DNA from: Glandiceps talaboti
Taxonomy: Eukaryota > Hemichordata > Enteropneusta > Spengelidae
Direction: 5' to 3'
Assembly (NCBI RefSeq): GCF_964340395.1
Contig: NC_135552.1
Span: forward strand, 5,953,994 to 6,017,993
Length of the DNA stretch: 64,000 nucleotides
Part shown: positions 1 to 12,004 of the stretch, one piece after another
How positions within the stretch are numbered: the first letter of the stretch is position 1
Layout of the letters: every line of letters begins with the position of its first letter
Made by a program: the position numbers and the translations under genes
Notes under the pieces: generated by a model
Told to the model about the DNA's origin: nothing
Seen by the model: only the letters and a program-made list of their open reading frames with translations
The model's database searches: none

Positions 1-289
1 GTGATGATTTCAAAATCTAGAGTTTTTTTTTTTCTACATCAATTTTAACTTGTTCTTCTTTTGATTTTTAATAAACCAACTTTACTATACTATGAGTATG
101 ACTGCCTTATTAATTATTTATGAGTTAGTTGTATTGAGCGCCCTCAACCATTGACCCTTCCTTGTCCCACTCACAGACACTCTTTATCACATGGTGTAAA
201 AAGTAAACATACATAAACTACTTTTTTTTTAAAGAAAGTAAACAATAAAGAAAAAACAAATAGTTGTAAGCAAATATGACCAATTTCAA

Positions 290-920
290 GCCCCTGTGGT
301 ACAATCTGAATTTGGGGCTTGAATATCAGATACATCCAACAGAATGAACTTATCAATAGGTATTTCAATATATCTTGATACATATAAGTTAGAGAATGAT
401 CAAAGACATAAATATCACTGACATGGCATACCTTTGCTAGCAGCTTTCAATGCGACGGGCCCTTATCACTCTTCACATAACCATCACAATCGTCTGACAC
501 AGGTACAATCTGAAAATGATGATAGAATATCCATTATATTGATTGAAATAAACTTATCTATATGTATATTAATATCTCCTGACAACATACATTAGTTTAG
601 TACATGATTCAAAGACATATACTGTACTATGACATGGCATACCTAGGCTTGTGTGAGCAGCTTCCAAAGCGAAGGACCTTTATGATGTGTCTAATCTCAT
701 GCCGTATCCTGGGCCATGCATGATTCACACAATGTGAAATTAAAGAAAGAATATCCCTTTTCATTCAACAGAATAAACTTACACATATCTATTGTATCTA
801 CTAGTAGCCAATATCCTTTGTTAAACATGTAACTTAGGTCATTATCAAAGACAAAATAAGTATATATCATGACCATACCTGAGTTAATAGTTTCTAATGT
901 TACTGGCTCTTATCACTTGT
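290..920. repeat. Three degenerate direct repeats of about 230 bp
   Basis: Three units start near 291, 508 and 735. Each carries a CAATCTGAA-like start, an AATAAACTTA-like block, a TCAAAGACATA block and the motif GACATGGCATACCT or a decayed form of it. On the minus strand the last motif reads AG followed by GTATGCC, so each unit could hold a small repeated exon with a 5' splice site. I see no convincing reading frame and treat this as an old local tandem repeat. Bases 1-289 hold nothing recognisable. Confidence 0.5.
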
Positions 921-1239
921 TTACATTACAAAATAATTTACATACATTGACATATCTCTTTAGGCCTAACAAAAAAATAATAAAATGTGTGGTTCCGATC
1001 ATGCTCAATTTCAGAATAGCTGGGGTAGGTAGATTTTTTATTTTATTTTTACTTTATTTTTTTTTTCATATGTGAGTGTCTAGTTCAGGTAGTTATGTTT
1101 TCCATTGTTTTCCACGATATCTGTATTATTAATTTCTTCTCAACAGATGTACAGCTTACAGATTACAGATTGGAAGAACAGTTTCATACTGGTAAGGCCC
1201 TGAGTAGTCCTGCTTGCACACGGAGTAAGTTGTCCTTTC

Positions 1240-1520
1240 CTTCTCTCTGGGACTACTGAGAGTGGCCTTTCGATGCTCACAGTCACGTGTGAGCTAATAC
1301 ATTCTATTCCAAGATAGTAATATTCTAGTCTAGGATGATAATAATACAAAATAATGATGTTATAATATATTATCTGACCGGTAACGGGATTTTTTGAATA
1401 TCGCCTCATAACGTCATTATTTTGTTTTATCATGATCATCCTAGACTAGAATATTACCATCCTGGAATAGAATATTTAGCTCACAAGTGACTGTGGTGCC
1501 ACTGGTGGGACCGTTGCTGA
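1240..1520. repeat. Long imperfect hairpin (MITE-like)
   Basis: The left arm (about 1268-1380) and right arm (about 1400-1500) are inverted copies. Both contain CTAGTCTAGGATGAT next to a TATTCTATTCC block and a CACAGTCAC block. The central part around ATAATGATGTTAT and ATAACGTCATTAT is also inverted. This is the shape of a small non-autonomous DNA transposon or foldback element. No clean target duplication was found. Confidence 0.5.
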
Positions 1521-3014
1521 TGTCGATACATGTACACCCTTTACGACAGTCGATATTTTTCAAACTGTACTTTACCTCCTAAAATGTGGCCACTGGTGAA
1601 TTTTTGTAGATATATGGTTCTCCTAGGGATTGACAGATGTGATATACACCTGCTTACTTCTACCAATCTACAAACGGTTTTCAACGAAGTGCAGGACCAA
1701 CGGTGAACATGCTCCCGGCGACAGAATACTAGTCGGACGCCATTTTTGAAGGACGCCACCTTAAGCTCGACACTCCTTACTCTTCATCTTTCGTCTTTCA
1801 TTACTTCTCCCGTGTTGTCATGTTCAGTCATGTCAATGTTTCAGTGGCAAAATTTTCATGATATTGCATTTCTTCCCTTGGCATCCTTTTCTCTGATGAC
1901 ACATTTATGGATGCTACATTTCCTTCAATTGCATATATTGCATATATTCTACAGTTCTTTCTTTCTAGATCTGATATCAAATTAAATGTTCTTTTCTCCC
2001 AACTTATATTATACTATAAGAATAGTGTTTCTTCCGTTTGCATGTTTCCCTTTTATTAAGTGTTCCGATTTTACATACACATGTCAAATATCTTCCAATT
2101 TTATTTTCATTTCTATGATAAATGCATTAAGATCTATTTCTTTCATTTTCCTTTCAATTAATATTTCGATAGGTAATTATAGGTCGGCATCACCTACTTT
2201 TCAGTTGTCTGTCCAGCGTCATTTTCATCATTTCATCATTGATATTAGCTTAATTATTGCTTATAGCGACTACTAGCTATAATCAGTCTCACTTCTTTTC
2301 ATCTGTCGTCTCTGTATGATGTTTATCCAATCGTCGTGTGACATTGTTTCTCTCCGACGACACATTTTGCATTCTTCAATGTGATGTACCTTTAGCGAAA
2401 TTCGTATCTCTAAATACGTCTACAAGACGCTCCTCTGATAGCGTCCGATCATTTGTTTAACGTCCGATCATGTGTTGGTGTACGATCACTTGTCATTTTT
2501 TTTCTTTAAATATTTTTTCTATTGCTTTTTTCAATTTCCCTCTTTTACCACCCGACATATTGTCTCCACGCAGTCTCTGTTTACTATCAATGTGTTATAA
2601 AACGCACGAAGTATGGAATACGTGCCTCTAGCCCTTGACGTTACCGAATAATTACCTAAACATTCATCGTCACCACGGCAATAGCTTCTTCTTTTGTCAA
2701 AATATTATTCTGAAAACCCCGATTGATATGTAGAACGTCAAGTTGTGATTGTTAGATGGGTCTTCAAATCCACTCACTCACTCTCCTTCTCTTCCTCTTC
2801 GATTGTATCGTACACAATCATATTGGGAAGTATAGTTGGTGGTGTATAGGTAGGAAGGGGTATTCTATAGGTCTTCGTGGTGGCCTTTCGCGGGCACGGA
2901 AGGTGTCATCCTGTAAAGGTGAAGGCGGCCTACTATACTTGATGGCATCAAAGCTGGTTGGCGTTGTTGCTGCACGTGCGCGCTCGGGATGCGGGAGGCT
3001 CTGATGGCTGAGGA
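1521..3014. other. Gene-free stretch, nothing recognised
   Basis: Only short open frames without splice context or domain resemblance occur here. They include a plus-strand frame at 1746-2276 rich in Phe, Ile and Ser, typical of translated AT-rich DNA. No repeat longer than a few tens of bases was noticed. Confidence 0.4.
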
Positions 3015-3464
3015 TTACTCTCCCCGATCAATGATAAGTTCATCGTCATCGTCAACATTAGGCCCTACTTCAGGAGCGACCTTTACATTGCGTGCACAAT
3101 TCAAATGCTGAAAGAAACTACGCATCTTCTTCCAACGAGAAGTTTTTTCTGCCTCGTCAGGCCTCTTCTTTGGTGCCCGTTTCTTACCCTTACGTTTCTG
3201 CTTCTTCTTCTTCTTGAACCAGTTCTGCATGCGCACCTTCACTCCATTTCTTATGATGGTTTCGCTGTCAGGACTGGCACTTTCATTCCTGGGACTGTTA
3301 CTTACACTTTCACGTGAAGTGACAGGGGGAAGTTGGAAGACCTGTACATTGCCTAAGAACTGCACCTTCTTGACATCACCGTTAGGGTATCTAGTGATGT
3401 ACATTATCATTGTCTCATCGTAGTCTCCAACAACCATCATGTGCTCAGACGTATTGGCTCCCAT
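3015..3464 (-). CDS. Possible small basic protein with myristoylation-like N-terminus
   Basis: The frame stays open for 149 codons from an ATG in a strong Kozak context (ACCATGG) at 3464-3462. It is open further upstream, but only from non-ATG codons. The protein starts MGANTS, which fits the N-myristoylation pattern of Gly2 and Ser6. Around residues 84-105 there is a dense Lys/Arg tract (WFKKKKKQKRKGKK), followed by a second basic patch and an acidic tail (DDDDELIID). Myristate plus a polybasic patch is a known membrane-targeting combination, but using it here is inference. I do not recognise the family. The frame may be one exon of a larger gene or chance; no clear splice signals or poly(A) signal frame it. 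Confidence 0.35.
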   Translation of the reverse strand: MGANTSEHMMVVGDYDETMIMYITRYPNGDVKKVQFLGNVQVFQLPPVTSRESVSNSPRNESASPDSETIIRNGVKVRMQNWFKKKKKQKRKGKKRAPKKRPDEAEKTSRWKKMRSFFQHLNCARNVKVAPEVGPNVDDDDELIIDRGE

Positions 3465-3847
3465 GGTTAACGAGGTCAAACAAGACTCACGGGAATTTCT
3501 GGGGATATCACCCGGAAAAATACGCTCGGTAAACGAGAATACAAGGCGTAGCGATGTGTCGGCAAAACTGCTTCGACGACTACAACTTTGAGAATGTTCT
3601 ATTTCTTTACTACGTGTTGTCACGCGTTATTCCGTGAATCGTTTCCATGGACTCGGACGCTACTGTGCTATTTAAAGCAGATAGAATGTTCTCTAGACAC
3701 GCGGAACATGGACTAAATCTCGTATTATTCTCACTGCTATAAAAAGCGCTTGAATGTAAACAGTATTTACATGATTGTATTTGATAACATGTCTTATGTC
3801 TGCTGAATGAACAATTGAATTCAAAAATATTCAACAACAAAATATTT

Positions 3848-3895
3848 CACCACCACCACCACCACCACCACCACCACCACGACCACCGGCCACCA
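3848..3895. repeat. (CAC)n trinucleotide microsatellite
   Basis: A run of CAC triplets, slightly interrupted at its right end. Confidence 0.9.
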
Positions 3896-4251
3896 CCACC
3901 GAGATACTTAAACGTTAAGGTCCACCTTTTTCCGGTCAACTTACGTTGATAAATTATATCTATCATTTTACTACGTCTATGTACAACAGCTATTTCATTC
4001 AGATAGATAAAAGATGTGGATACTAGGCATGACTTCAGCCATGTAAACAAATTTAAAATTATAATGCTGGTAAAAAATATATATATTCGTGATAATTTGT
4101 AGGGAAAGAATCTTAGAGCGTATATTGTCCATGTTAATTTTTATAGATGCGGTGTGAGACTAAATGGACAACTATGCAACATGTATTAAATTATACTACA
4201 GAAATTACTTCACCCATTCTCACATAGGATGACCTTGATCATCTATTTATT

Positions 4252-4254
4252 TGT

Positions 4255-4293
<39 letters not shown>

Positions 4294-4322
4294 TATTAGT
4301 TAGTAAGTTAGTTAGTTAGTTT
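4252..4322. repeat. (TTAG)n tetranucleotide microsatellite
   Basis: Perfect TTAG repeats followed by imperfect copies. The flanking DNA from 3900 to 5200 holds no gene I can support; a minus-strand frame at 4486-4821 lacks splice context and domain resemblance. Confidence 0.85.
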
Positions 4323-5229
4323 GTTTTTCATTGTAGCAACTTAAAAATGATCTTTTAGGTTTGTCTGTCTGTTAATTAGTGGTGCTTTCAATTCACAATC
4401 GCACTTATAACTTTGGCATCTGCCTTTATAGCAAATGACAATTAAAGTCAGAAGGAAACTGTGAACAACTAGTACTTCTTTAAAATCAAAGGTCCCCAAA
4501 TTTAACGATAAACGAATTTTCGCCAGGATACACCCTTCGTGTCAGCAGTGCCAGTAGTAGCGTTTTCATTTTATTTTTTCCTGGTACAGTGTTAGAGAGG
4601 GTGCAGATTAATTCGTTGTATCGAAGAAATACATTGTCAGTCAGGTCATGAGAAAAAACCCAAATAATAATAACTAAAAACTCAAAAATGGCTGTCCCAA
4701 TTTCAAGTATGTATGTAACCTTTCCATTGAATTTCTCGTGTTGGCTTTTCGCTGCACGGCAGAATGTAAGTAGCCGTCGTTGATGGCGCTCACGTAAGTC
4801 TACGCTCAAGAAGAGTGCCACTAGCGATCCACTGAGATTTCGTGATCAGAAGAATAAATCATTATATCTGTGGTTTGCCTTTTGGTATGTGTTCAAAACT
4901 GATATATTTGTGTTAGTGTTATGATAGTCAGTGATAACCCATTCCGCTATTTAGTATTTTAGGCTAAGCTTGGGTTTGATGTTTGACTTTTGCATGTAGC
5001 AAGTAAGATTAGTGCGCATGCTCCGTTATGAATACGTACTTAGTTTCAAATTGACACCCGTGGTCGCTAAAGCTGTTCTGTTTCGATATTAATAGAAACT
5101 TAAACCTAGAGTTTTAATTGTTAAAATATATAAACTAACTCTTTAATCACACAGTCTGCATGTTGCGTTTATTCATGCACTTCAGCAATTAATATCTATT
5201 TCTTAATTAAAGGTATGAAGAAATGCTAC

Positions 5230-6690
5230 ATGTTCTAGAACAAGTGTCGTCGCCGCCGCCATTACTGTAGATGACGTCGAAAGCAACTTGTCTAGAGTAA
5301 TTTAATAGTGCTGAATCCAAAAAAATATGCCTTCCAAGCGAAATTTTGAGATCATTTTGATAGAAATATCTTAGAGTACAACCACTTTTACAAAAAGCCT
5401 TCAAAATGCCACTTTCCTCTTTTTAACAAAGAAATATACATTTTTCTAGCAATGTATCATAGGAAAATTCAACATAGCCGCCATGTTGAATCCTTGGTAA
5501 CTTTCTGTGTATGCAGTTTTTTTCCTATATGTTCTGTTGACTTACAACCGTAAAGTAAGTAGATAATTGTTTAAGTATTTCAGGGTTGCTCATCAGTCAA
5601 TTTGTCTCTAAGAATTCATTGTTGATTGTATTAAACACAAACAAAGCTACTCAGAGTGTAGATCTGCTTTCAGAAAATGTTGCTAGAAAATGGTCATGCA
5701 AGAATGTTTCATTCAAACGAATGTAAACAGATGGAAGGCAACTTGGCAAGGGTATTTCCATGGTGTTCAATCTAAAAATCATGACTTTAAACAACAATTT
5801 TGAGATTCTACAACTCGAAATCAGCATACACTTTACATAAATTGGACGTCCTGCAAATGGTGGAGAGAAAAGAAAGACCATTGCATAAAAGACTTTCTGA
5901 AACCTTTGAAAGTGCTTTTATCCCAATTTTTAACTAATTAAGATAATTTCTAGGGTAAAGCATCCGGGGAAAATTCAATAAGGCAGTCATGTTGAATCCT
6001 TAGCAACTTTGTTTTCTGCCGCTTTTCGTTTATGTTCTAGAAATATCGTGTTCAAAATGAATAAATTATTGTCGTTATTATTGAATTGTTTATGAGTGTT
6101 CAATTGTAAAACGAGTATGTAAGAATTGAATGTTATGGAAATCGTATACTACTTTTGAGTGGTAAAATTTTACTTCAAAGGCATTTTTTATTCACCATCA
6201 AATTAACCAGAAAAAGTTGACTTCCAACTTTTAACACAGGACCATCTTTTAACAATATTTTTCTGAAATCTGGTTAACACTATGTCTTTTGGAATTCAGT
6301 CTGCAACAAACTTGTTCAATAGAAGGAATCCTGAGAAATAAATATTCCTAAAATACCCCAAACACAATTAATAAATTACTAAAAATGCACACAAAAATGT
6401 TATCTAAGGATTTAACATGGCCGCTCAATGAATTTACCCATGATACATTGCTAGAAAAACTAATCTGCCTTACTTTGCCTGAAGTAGGGAAAGGCATTGT
6501 GAAGGGTTTATAAAAGTATTTTACTCAAAGATGTTTCTTTCTATATAGTTTTTGATAAAAGAGTCAACATTTCGCAATTTATGCAAATTTGAGGGTAAAA
6601 TCTCGAAATTCCACTGGAAGGCACGTTTTTTTTATTCAGCACCACCAAATTACCCTTAAAATGCTGCCTTCCAGCTTTTACCACAAAATA
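5230..6690. repeat. Diverged local repeat cluster
   Basis: Several phrases recur with substitutions. CATGTTGAATCCT followed by a GCAACTTT-like block occurs near 5482 and 5989. A block ending in GCCTTCCA next to an AATTTTGAG-like phrase recurs near 5328, 5735 and 6615-6670. TTTTTTATTCA followed by a CACCA-AAATTA phrase occurs near 6187 and 6632. This looks like an old tandem or interspersed repeat of about 450-500 bp. No gene was seen. Confidence 0.45.
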
Positions 6691-6744
6691 CCTACAGCAT
6701 TCACATTTTTAGGGAAGGTTGTACTTTAGGAATGAAAAATCTGC

Positions 6745-7165
6745 CATTTTTTGGTCAAATTTACTAAGTATATGTGATTATTTTCCATAAAAATGGTTAT
6801 TTTCAGTATTTGATTGCTTTAAGTAATGATCCTGAAGACTGGAGACCTTTTTCAAGAATGTTGATTTTGGGTGAAAAAAAGTTTAAAAAATGGTCAAATT
6901 TACCAAATATTTAATATTATATTTTTATTACAAGTATTCATATTTGTTATAATGATACAATGAGCAATAAATATCTACCAAGATCTTGAAGACATCAAGA
7001 TTCTTGTCAAAAATGTCAATTTTGGGTGAAAAGTAAAGAAAATGACAGTTTTGGTCAAATTTACTAAATATGTGGAAATATTTTTTGTAGAACATTTTAA
7101 ATTTGGTATTAGCACATTATATAACACTAATATCTGCAAAGATCTTGTGGTCAACAAGACCCCCT
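6745..7165. repeat. Tandem repeat of about 150 bp, three units
   Basis: GGTCAAATTTACTAAATAT or a close variant occurs near 6753, 6892 and 7053, each preceded by a GGGTGAAAA-AA phrase and followed by a GATCTTG-GA-C phrase. Spacing is about 139 and 161 bp, so this is a short satellite-like array. Confidence 0.6.
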
Positions 7166-7195
7166 ACAACAAATTAAACTCCTATTTCTAGAGGG

Positions 7196-7400
7196 TTTTT
7201 TCAGGGGTCGGCCCACAGGCTATGTCTGTCTGTCTGTCTGTCTGTCTGTGACGTGACTGTGTGTGTGTGTCTCTGTCATTGGTATCTAAAAAAAGCGGCT
7301 GGCTGAATTCAAACGAAATTTGGTGCACATGATTTTTAGGGTAATGGCTAGAACTAATTAGGTTTTGATAGAACCTTCATGAATATTAATGAGTCATTTG
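7196..7400. repeat. Interspersed-repeat-like segment with (TCTG)n core
   Basis: A (TCTG)n run (about 7225-7249) and a (TG)n run sit beside CGGCTGGCTGAATTCAAACG and ATTTGGTGCACATG phrases. The conserved-looking non-simple flank suggests a dispersed repeat family. Not classified. Confidence 0.35.
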
Positions 7401-7686
7401 CATAATGTATAAACTTTGATAAATAAAGATACCCGTAACAAAGTGATTAGTATCTACCAGTAATAAGTAATCACAATGAGATTTGTTCCTTTTATTTCAT
7501 GGGACGTCATATGAATGCCAAAATCTTTAAAACATGCTTTCTATACAATAACGATGTCCGACAGAGCACTATAGAAGTGCGACAAAAAAGAAGCAATTGT
7601 TGATTAAGACAGTTCCTTTGAAAATTTGCCCATTTATATTGTGTACCTTGTGTATATGTAACACGATCAGTATATACATACATCCG

Positions 7687-7710
7687 TATGTATGTATGTA
7701 TGTATGTATG

Positions 7711-7741
<31 letters not shown>

Positions 7742-7790
7742 TATTATGTATGTATGTATGTATGTATGTATGTATGTATGTATGTATATG
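7687..7790. repeat. (GTAT)n microsatellite
   Basis: More than 20 GTAT repeats with two interruptions. It produces spurious reading frames of the Met-Tyr-Val-Cys type on both strands. Confidence 0.95.
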
Positions 7791-7894
7791 TATGCATGCG
7801 TGCATGTGTGTATGTATGTATATATATGTCTTTGTGTCTCTGTGTCTGTCTGTCTATGTGTGTGTCTGTGTCTGTTAAATAAATGTCTTTATGT

Positions 7895-8185
7895 CAGCCT
7901 TAATTCATAAAAGCATTCCTTACTGATAAATTCGTCAAACCTTGATGGTACTTTACATTCTTCCATACCACTAACGACCTTGACTTCCTCTCGTCGTTCT
8001 TGGCCACCCAGAGGTCGATCTACACAGTATATTTGACAGATTTAACACTTATACATAAAAAAATCAATGGCACAAACCATTCCTTAGCGCTAAATTCATC
8101 AAACCATATGGCATTACTCTACATTCTTTCATCTCACCAATAAACGACCTTGTCTTCCTGCGCCCTGTCGTCCGACATGATGGCA
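7895..8185. repeat. Direct duplication of about 110 bp
   Basis: Two diverged direct copies (about 7895-8000 and 8065-8180) share CATTCCTTA, TAAATTC-TCAAACC, ACATTCTT and AACGACCTTG-CTTCCT in the same order. From 8186 to 8952 nothing is recognised. Confidence 0.55.
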
Positions 8186-9130
8186 AGACCGAACACTCTT
8201 TTTTAAATGTATCACTGCAAGTCAAACTCTGTCGTCGTCTGTCTTGTTTAACAAACTTAAATATACATGTGCTAATAAGTCTAAAATTTATTTGTAAATA
8301 CGTTTTCAGTAAGGAATTAGGTAGACGTGGTCACAAGTAAATGGAATAAGCATAAATATAGCGCACTACTTTGCTCTGAGCAAATATTCTTCCACTCTGA
8401 GGTAGGCTGAGGGCGCCGTCTCAGCTCTGATCGATAAAGTCACGATTACTACAAAATCTTTTGTGATAACCGTGATAAAGTGAAGTTTATCAGGAATATT
8501 TCGGACGGGCCGTTCGTGTACATCTTCATACATGGACGTTTTAACTCGTACATGGTTGAAAGGTCATCAGGATAGCTTTAAGTTTACGAAATGATTGATT
8601 TGGACAATATCTATTAAGTAACCTCTCAGGGTCTGATGTAGGGTCTAAGCTCTGTAGGCTCTGCGACCTCAGTGATAGAGGGCCCTCTGTCTGAGAAGTC
8701 AACTCTACCGCCGTTATCTGTGTATCGTACAGGTCAGTGACTTCCGGGTTTCCGTCATTCGCAAAAATACGATTTAGGCAAATTTTCGAGTTTTCCCTAG
8801 CTGAACACTTAATATTTTTAGAAATTCAGACTATTTCCTTTAACTTTCCAGTTTCATTTAATGAGCATAATTTTTTTTGAAAGAGTACCGAAATTTTTTC
8901 CCCCGTCACATCCTCCATTAACTGCCTATATTGTTTGAAAAGTTTAACTGCCATGGCCATGTCAGATTCAACATTTCATTTAGAGTGTTTGGCAAAACTT
9001 TGTAGAGTATGTGGTAAGAGAAATCAAAATCATGATGAAACAAAACGGGGCAAAGTTCCAAAACATTGTACAAAGTATGCTCAGCAAATTAAAGCCACAT
9101 ACAACATTGATATTCAGTCAGACGTAGAAG

Positions 9131-11796
9131 GGCAGTATCAAGTTGTAGAAGGGCAGTATCAAGGTGGCATCATTGTTTATCTGAGTGATAATATCTCGTT
9201 TACTCGAATGCCTGATCTCGAATCGTCTTTCATTGAACAAGTTACAGTCAAAATTACGTTTAAAAATACTCACCCTTTCATTCTGAGCTACATTTACAGA
9301 CCACCTAATAGTAGTGCCGCATGGATTGATCATTTCCAAGATATCATGGATAAGTTGTATGAAACTGACCTCGAGCTGATTCTTCTTGGTGACTTTAATA
9401 TTAACTTGTTAGTTAATAACGCAAAATGGACATCTACTATTGAATATTTTTGTCTCAAACAACTCATTGATACACCTACCAGAACAACTGATACTACTTC
9501 CACCTTAATTGACCATATATATACCACCAACCCTATAAATTATTCTAACACAAGAACAATATCTCACGGACTCTCCGATCATTCCCCCATCATGACAGTT
9601 AGAAAAATCCATTCAACCAGAAAATCGGACCATAACATTATCACTTACAGATGCTTACGTAACTTCAATGTAAACAACTTTGTTAGTGACCTGAAGTCAG
9701 CAGACTGGTCAACTCTGCAAACTACAAACGACCCTGAACTTGCCCTAAATAGTTGGATTTCAACTTTCTCCAGTATCTTCAACAAGCATGCTCCACTCAA
9801 ATCCAAACGAGTTCGTTATGCAAATCTACCTTCCTGGCATACCCTTGAACTTCATAATGCACGCAACGTTAGAGACAAGTTGAAAGCTTCAAATAATACC
9901 GTTGAATACAAGAAACAAAGGAACTACGTAAACATGCTTACATCATCCCTCAGGAAAAATTATTACTCTAAGCTTATTGCCGACAAATCCCATAACATCA
10001 ATATTTGGAAAGCCATTCATGATCTTCATCCCAAGTCTTCTCCGTCTAAACCCTCAAAGCTATATGTTGATGGCACTGAACTGACATCTTCTATGGATAT
10101 TGCCGAAGCTTTCAACAGACATTTCACTGACATTGCAGACGCTCTCAACAAAGATATTATGCATGAGACTTTTGATCCAACTAAGTTAAATAATTTTGTT
10201 GACTCTAAAGACATTCATTACAGCTTCCGAATTCCACTTATCTCGCAAACGAAGGTTTTGAAATTCCTTCTAGATTTGGATACTTCTAAGTCAACCGGGT
10301 ATGATTTTATAAGCGCTAAGATTTTGAAATCTACAGCTCCTTATATTGCTACACACATTTTTAGAATTGTTAACCTCTGCATAATCAATAATCACTTTCC
10401 ATCTGCTTGGAAAATTGCTAAGGTGCTTCCTTTTCATAAAAGTAATTCTACTGATAAATGCTCCAATTTTCGACCCATTTCTATTCTACCATGTTTATCC
10501 AAACTTTTAGAATCCCACGTTCACCAAAGTCTGTATCTTTATCTCAACAAGTTTAATCTTCTTTATTCGTTTCAATCGGGCTTTCGTCCGGGTCATTCTT
10601 GTCAGACTGCTCTCACTTATTTCGTTAATCAGTGCTATACTGCAATAAATAACAATAACTGGAGTGGTATCATTTTTCTCGATCTCTCTAAGGCCTTTGA
10701 TCTTATTAACCATTCATTGCTTATTGACAAGCTTAAACTCTACAACTTTGATTCTTCGGCTATAAATTGGTTCACTTCATATCTTAAGGACAGAAAACAG
10801 TTTGTTTCCTTTAAAAATTGCAATTCTTCCATGTTATCTATTAAGTCTGGCGTCCCTCAAGGTTCTATCCTTGGTCCTCTTCTTTTCCTCCTTTATATCA
10901 ATGACCTCCATTTAGAAGTTGAACACTGCCATACTAATACCTATGCTGACGACTCTACTCTTCTATTTTCCTCCCCTGATATTTCCATAGTAAATCAAAC
11001 TATTAACGATGATCTGTCTAAAGTTCACACCTGGTGTAATCAAAACCATATGATCATTAATACAAATAAATCTAAAGCTATGGTAATTCCCCCTAAAAAG
11101 AACCTTTCTTTGCCCACTTCCTTTTCTGTTTTCTATAACAACGCGTCTCTTTCTTTCAGCGAAGTTGAAAAATCACTCGGACTTATCATTGACTATACAC
11201 TCTCATGGACTTCACATTGTCAACATTTGCATGCAAAAGTATCTTCTAATCTTGCAGCTCTTCGTCACATTGCTAAATACTTAGATGTATCTACTAATAA
11301 ACCTTTCTACTTTAGTTATATTCAGCCCTTTTTTGATACTTGTTGCAACATATGGTCTCATGCAAGTAAAGGTGATATTGACAAATTATATAAACTTCAG
11401 AAGCGTGCAATCCGGCTAATTTTAAATATTTCTACCATTGAAATGCAATCCAAAGGGATTTCCAGTATTGACCTTTTTAAACGACTTCATATTTTACCAC
11501 TTGAAAAGAGATTTCTATTTAATAAGTACATTCTGATTTTTAAATGTCTACATAACCTGGCTCCTATGTACCTCTCTGACCTCCTTCATAAAAGGAGTTC
11601 AAGTAACCAAATGGGCACCCGTTCCTGCACCAACAATCTTTTGTATTTACCATTTCCAAATTGTCGTATTTTTACTCAGTCATTTAGTTTTGAAAGCTCC
11701 AAACTTTGGAACATTTTACCTACTCACCTTATCAGTATTACGAATTTAACTTGTTTCAAAAAATCTTTAAATTCATACCTATTTGAATCTCTTTAA
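9131..11796 (+). CDS. LINE ORF2: partial endonuclease plus reverse transcriptase
   Basis: The frame is open for about 888 codons. It begins inside an APE-type endonuclease (GDFNIN and SDHSP motifs remain; the N-terminal catalytic part is missing). Reverse transcriptase motifs follow: a DLSKAFDLINH box, SGVPQGSILGPLLFLLYIND, and the catalytic YADD. A C-terminal region typical of the CR1/L2/Jockey group ends in a FKKSLNSYLF phrase. The frame runs on from the host N-RAG frame, so a naive translation gives a false fusion protein with a zinc motif at its N-terminus. The lack of internal stops suggests recent insertion. The missing 5' end means it cannot move by itself. Confidence 0.9.
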
Positions 11797-12003
11797 TCCT
11801 TTTACATTGTCTGTGGTCATACAATTTTATCTCTTTTACGTTTCATACTTTTTAATGTTTTTCAATTTTTATGTGTGTTACCTTGTTTTGTTTTTGTTGT
11901 TGTATTGTGTACATTTGCTTTAGGGCCCCTGGGAAGATTAGGCTGGACCTAACAGGGTCACCCTTTTTCTTTTTGAAATAAAAGTCGTTATTATTATTAT
12001 TAT
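9131..12003 (+). mobile_element. LINE (CR1/Jockey-like), 5'-truncated, inside the N-RAG gene
   Basis: This 2.87 kb non-LTR retrotransposon is cut off at its 5' end within the endonuclease domain. It has one long open frame, a 3' UTR containing AATAAA, and a 3' end of TTA repeats instead of poly(A). It is flanked by AAG on both sides (9128-9130 and 12004-12006). Removing it joins GTA GAA to GTT TCT in the N-RAG frame, which restores the sequence expected between the first zinc pair and CHLC. The first bases repeat: GTAGAAGGGCAGTATCAAG occurs twice in tandem across the 5' junction. Confidence 0.88.
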
Positions 12004-12004
12004 A

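Noticed and set aside
4486-4821. 111-codon minus-strand frame
   Set aside because: No family resemblance or splice signals; kept only as a possible decayed fragment.
7569-7910. Open frames of Met-Tyr-Val-Cys and Thr-Tyr-Ile-His type
   Set aside because: They are translations of the GTAT microsatellite on either strand.
8935-11796. A single 953-residue zinc-finger/reverse-transcriptase protein
   Set aside because: The first 65 codons are N-RAG and the rest is an inserted LINE; the fusion is accidental.
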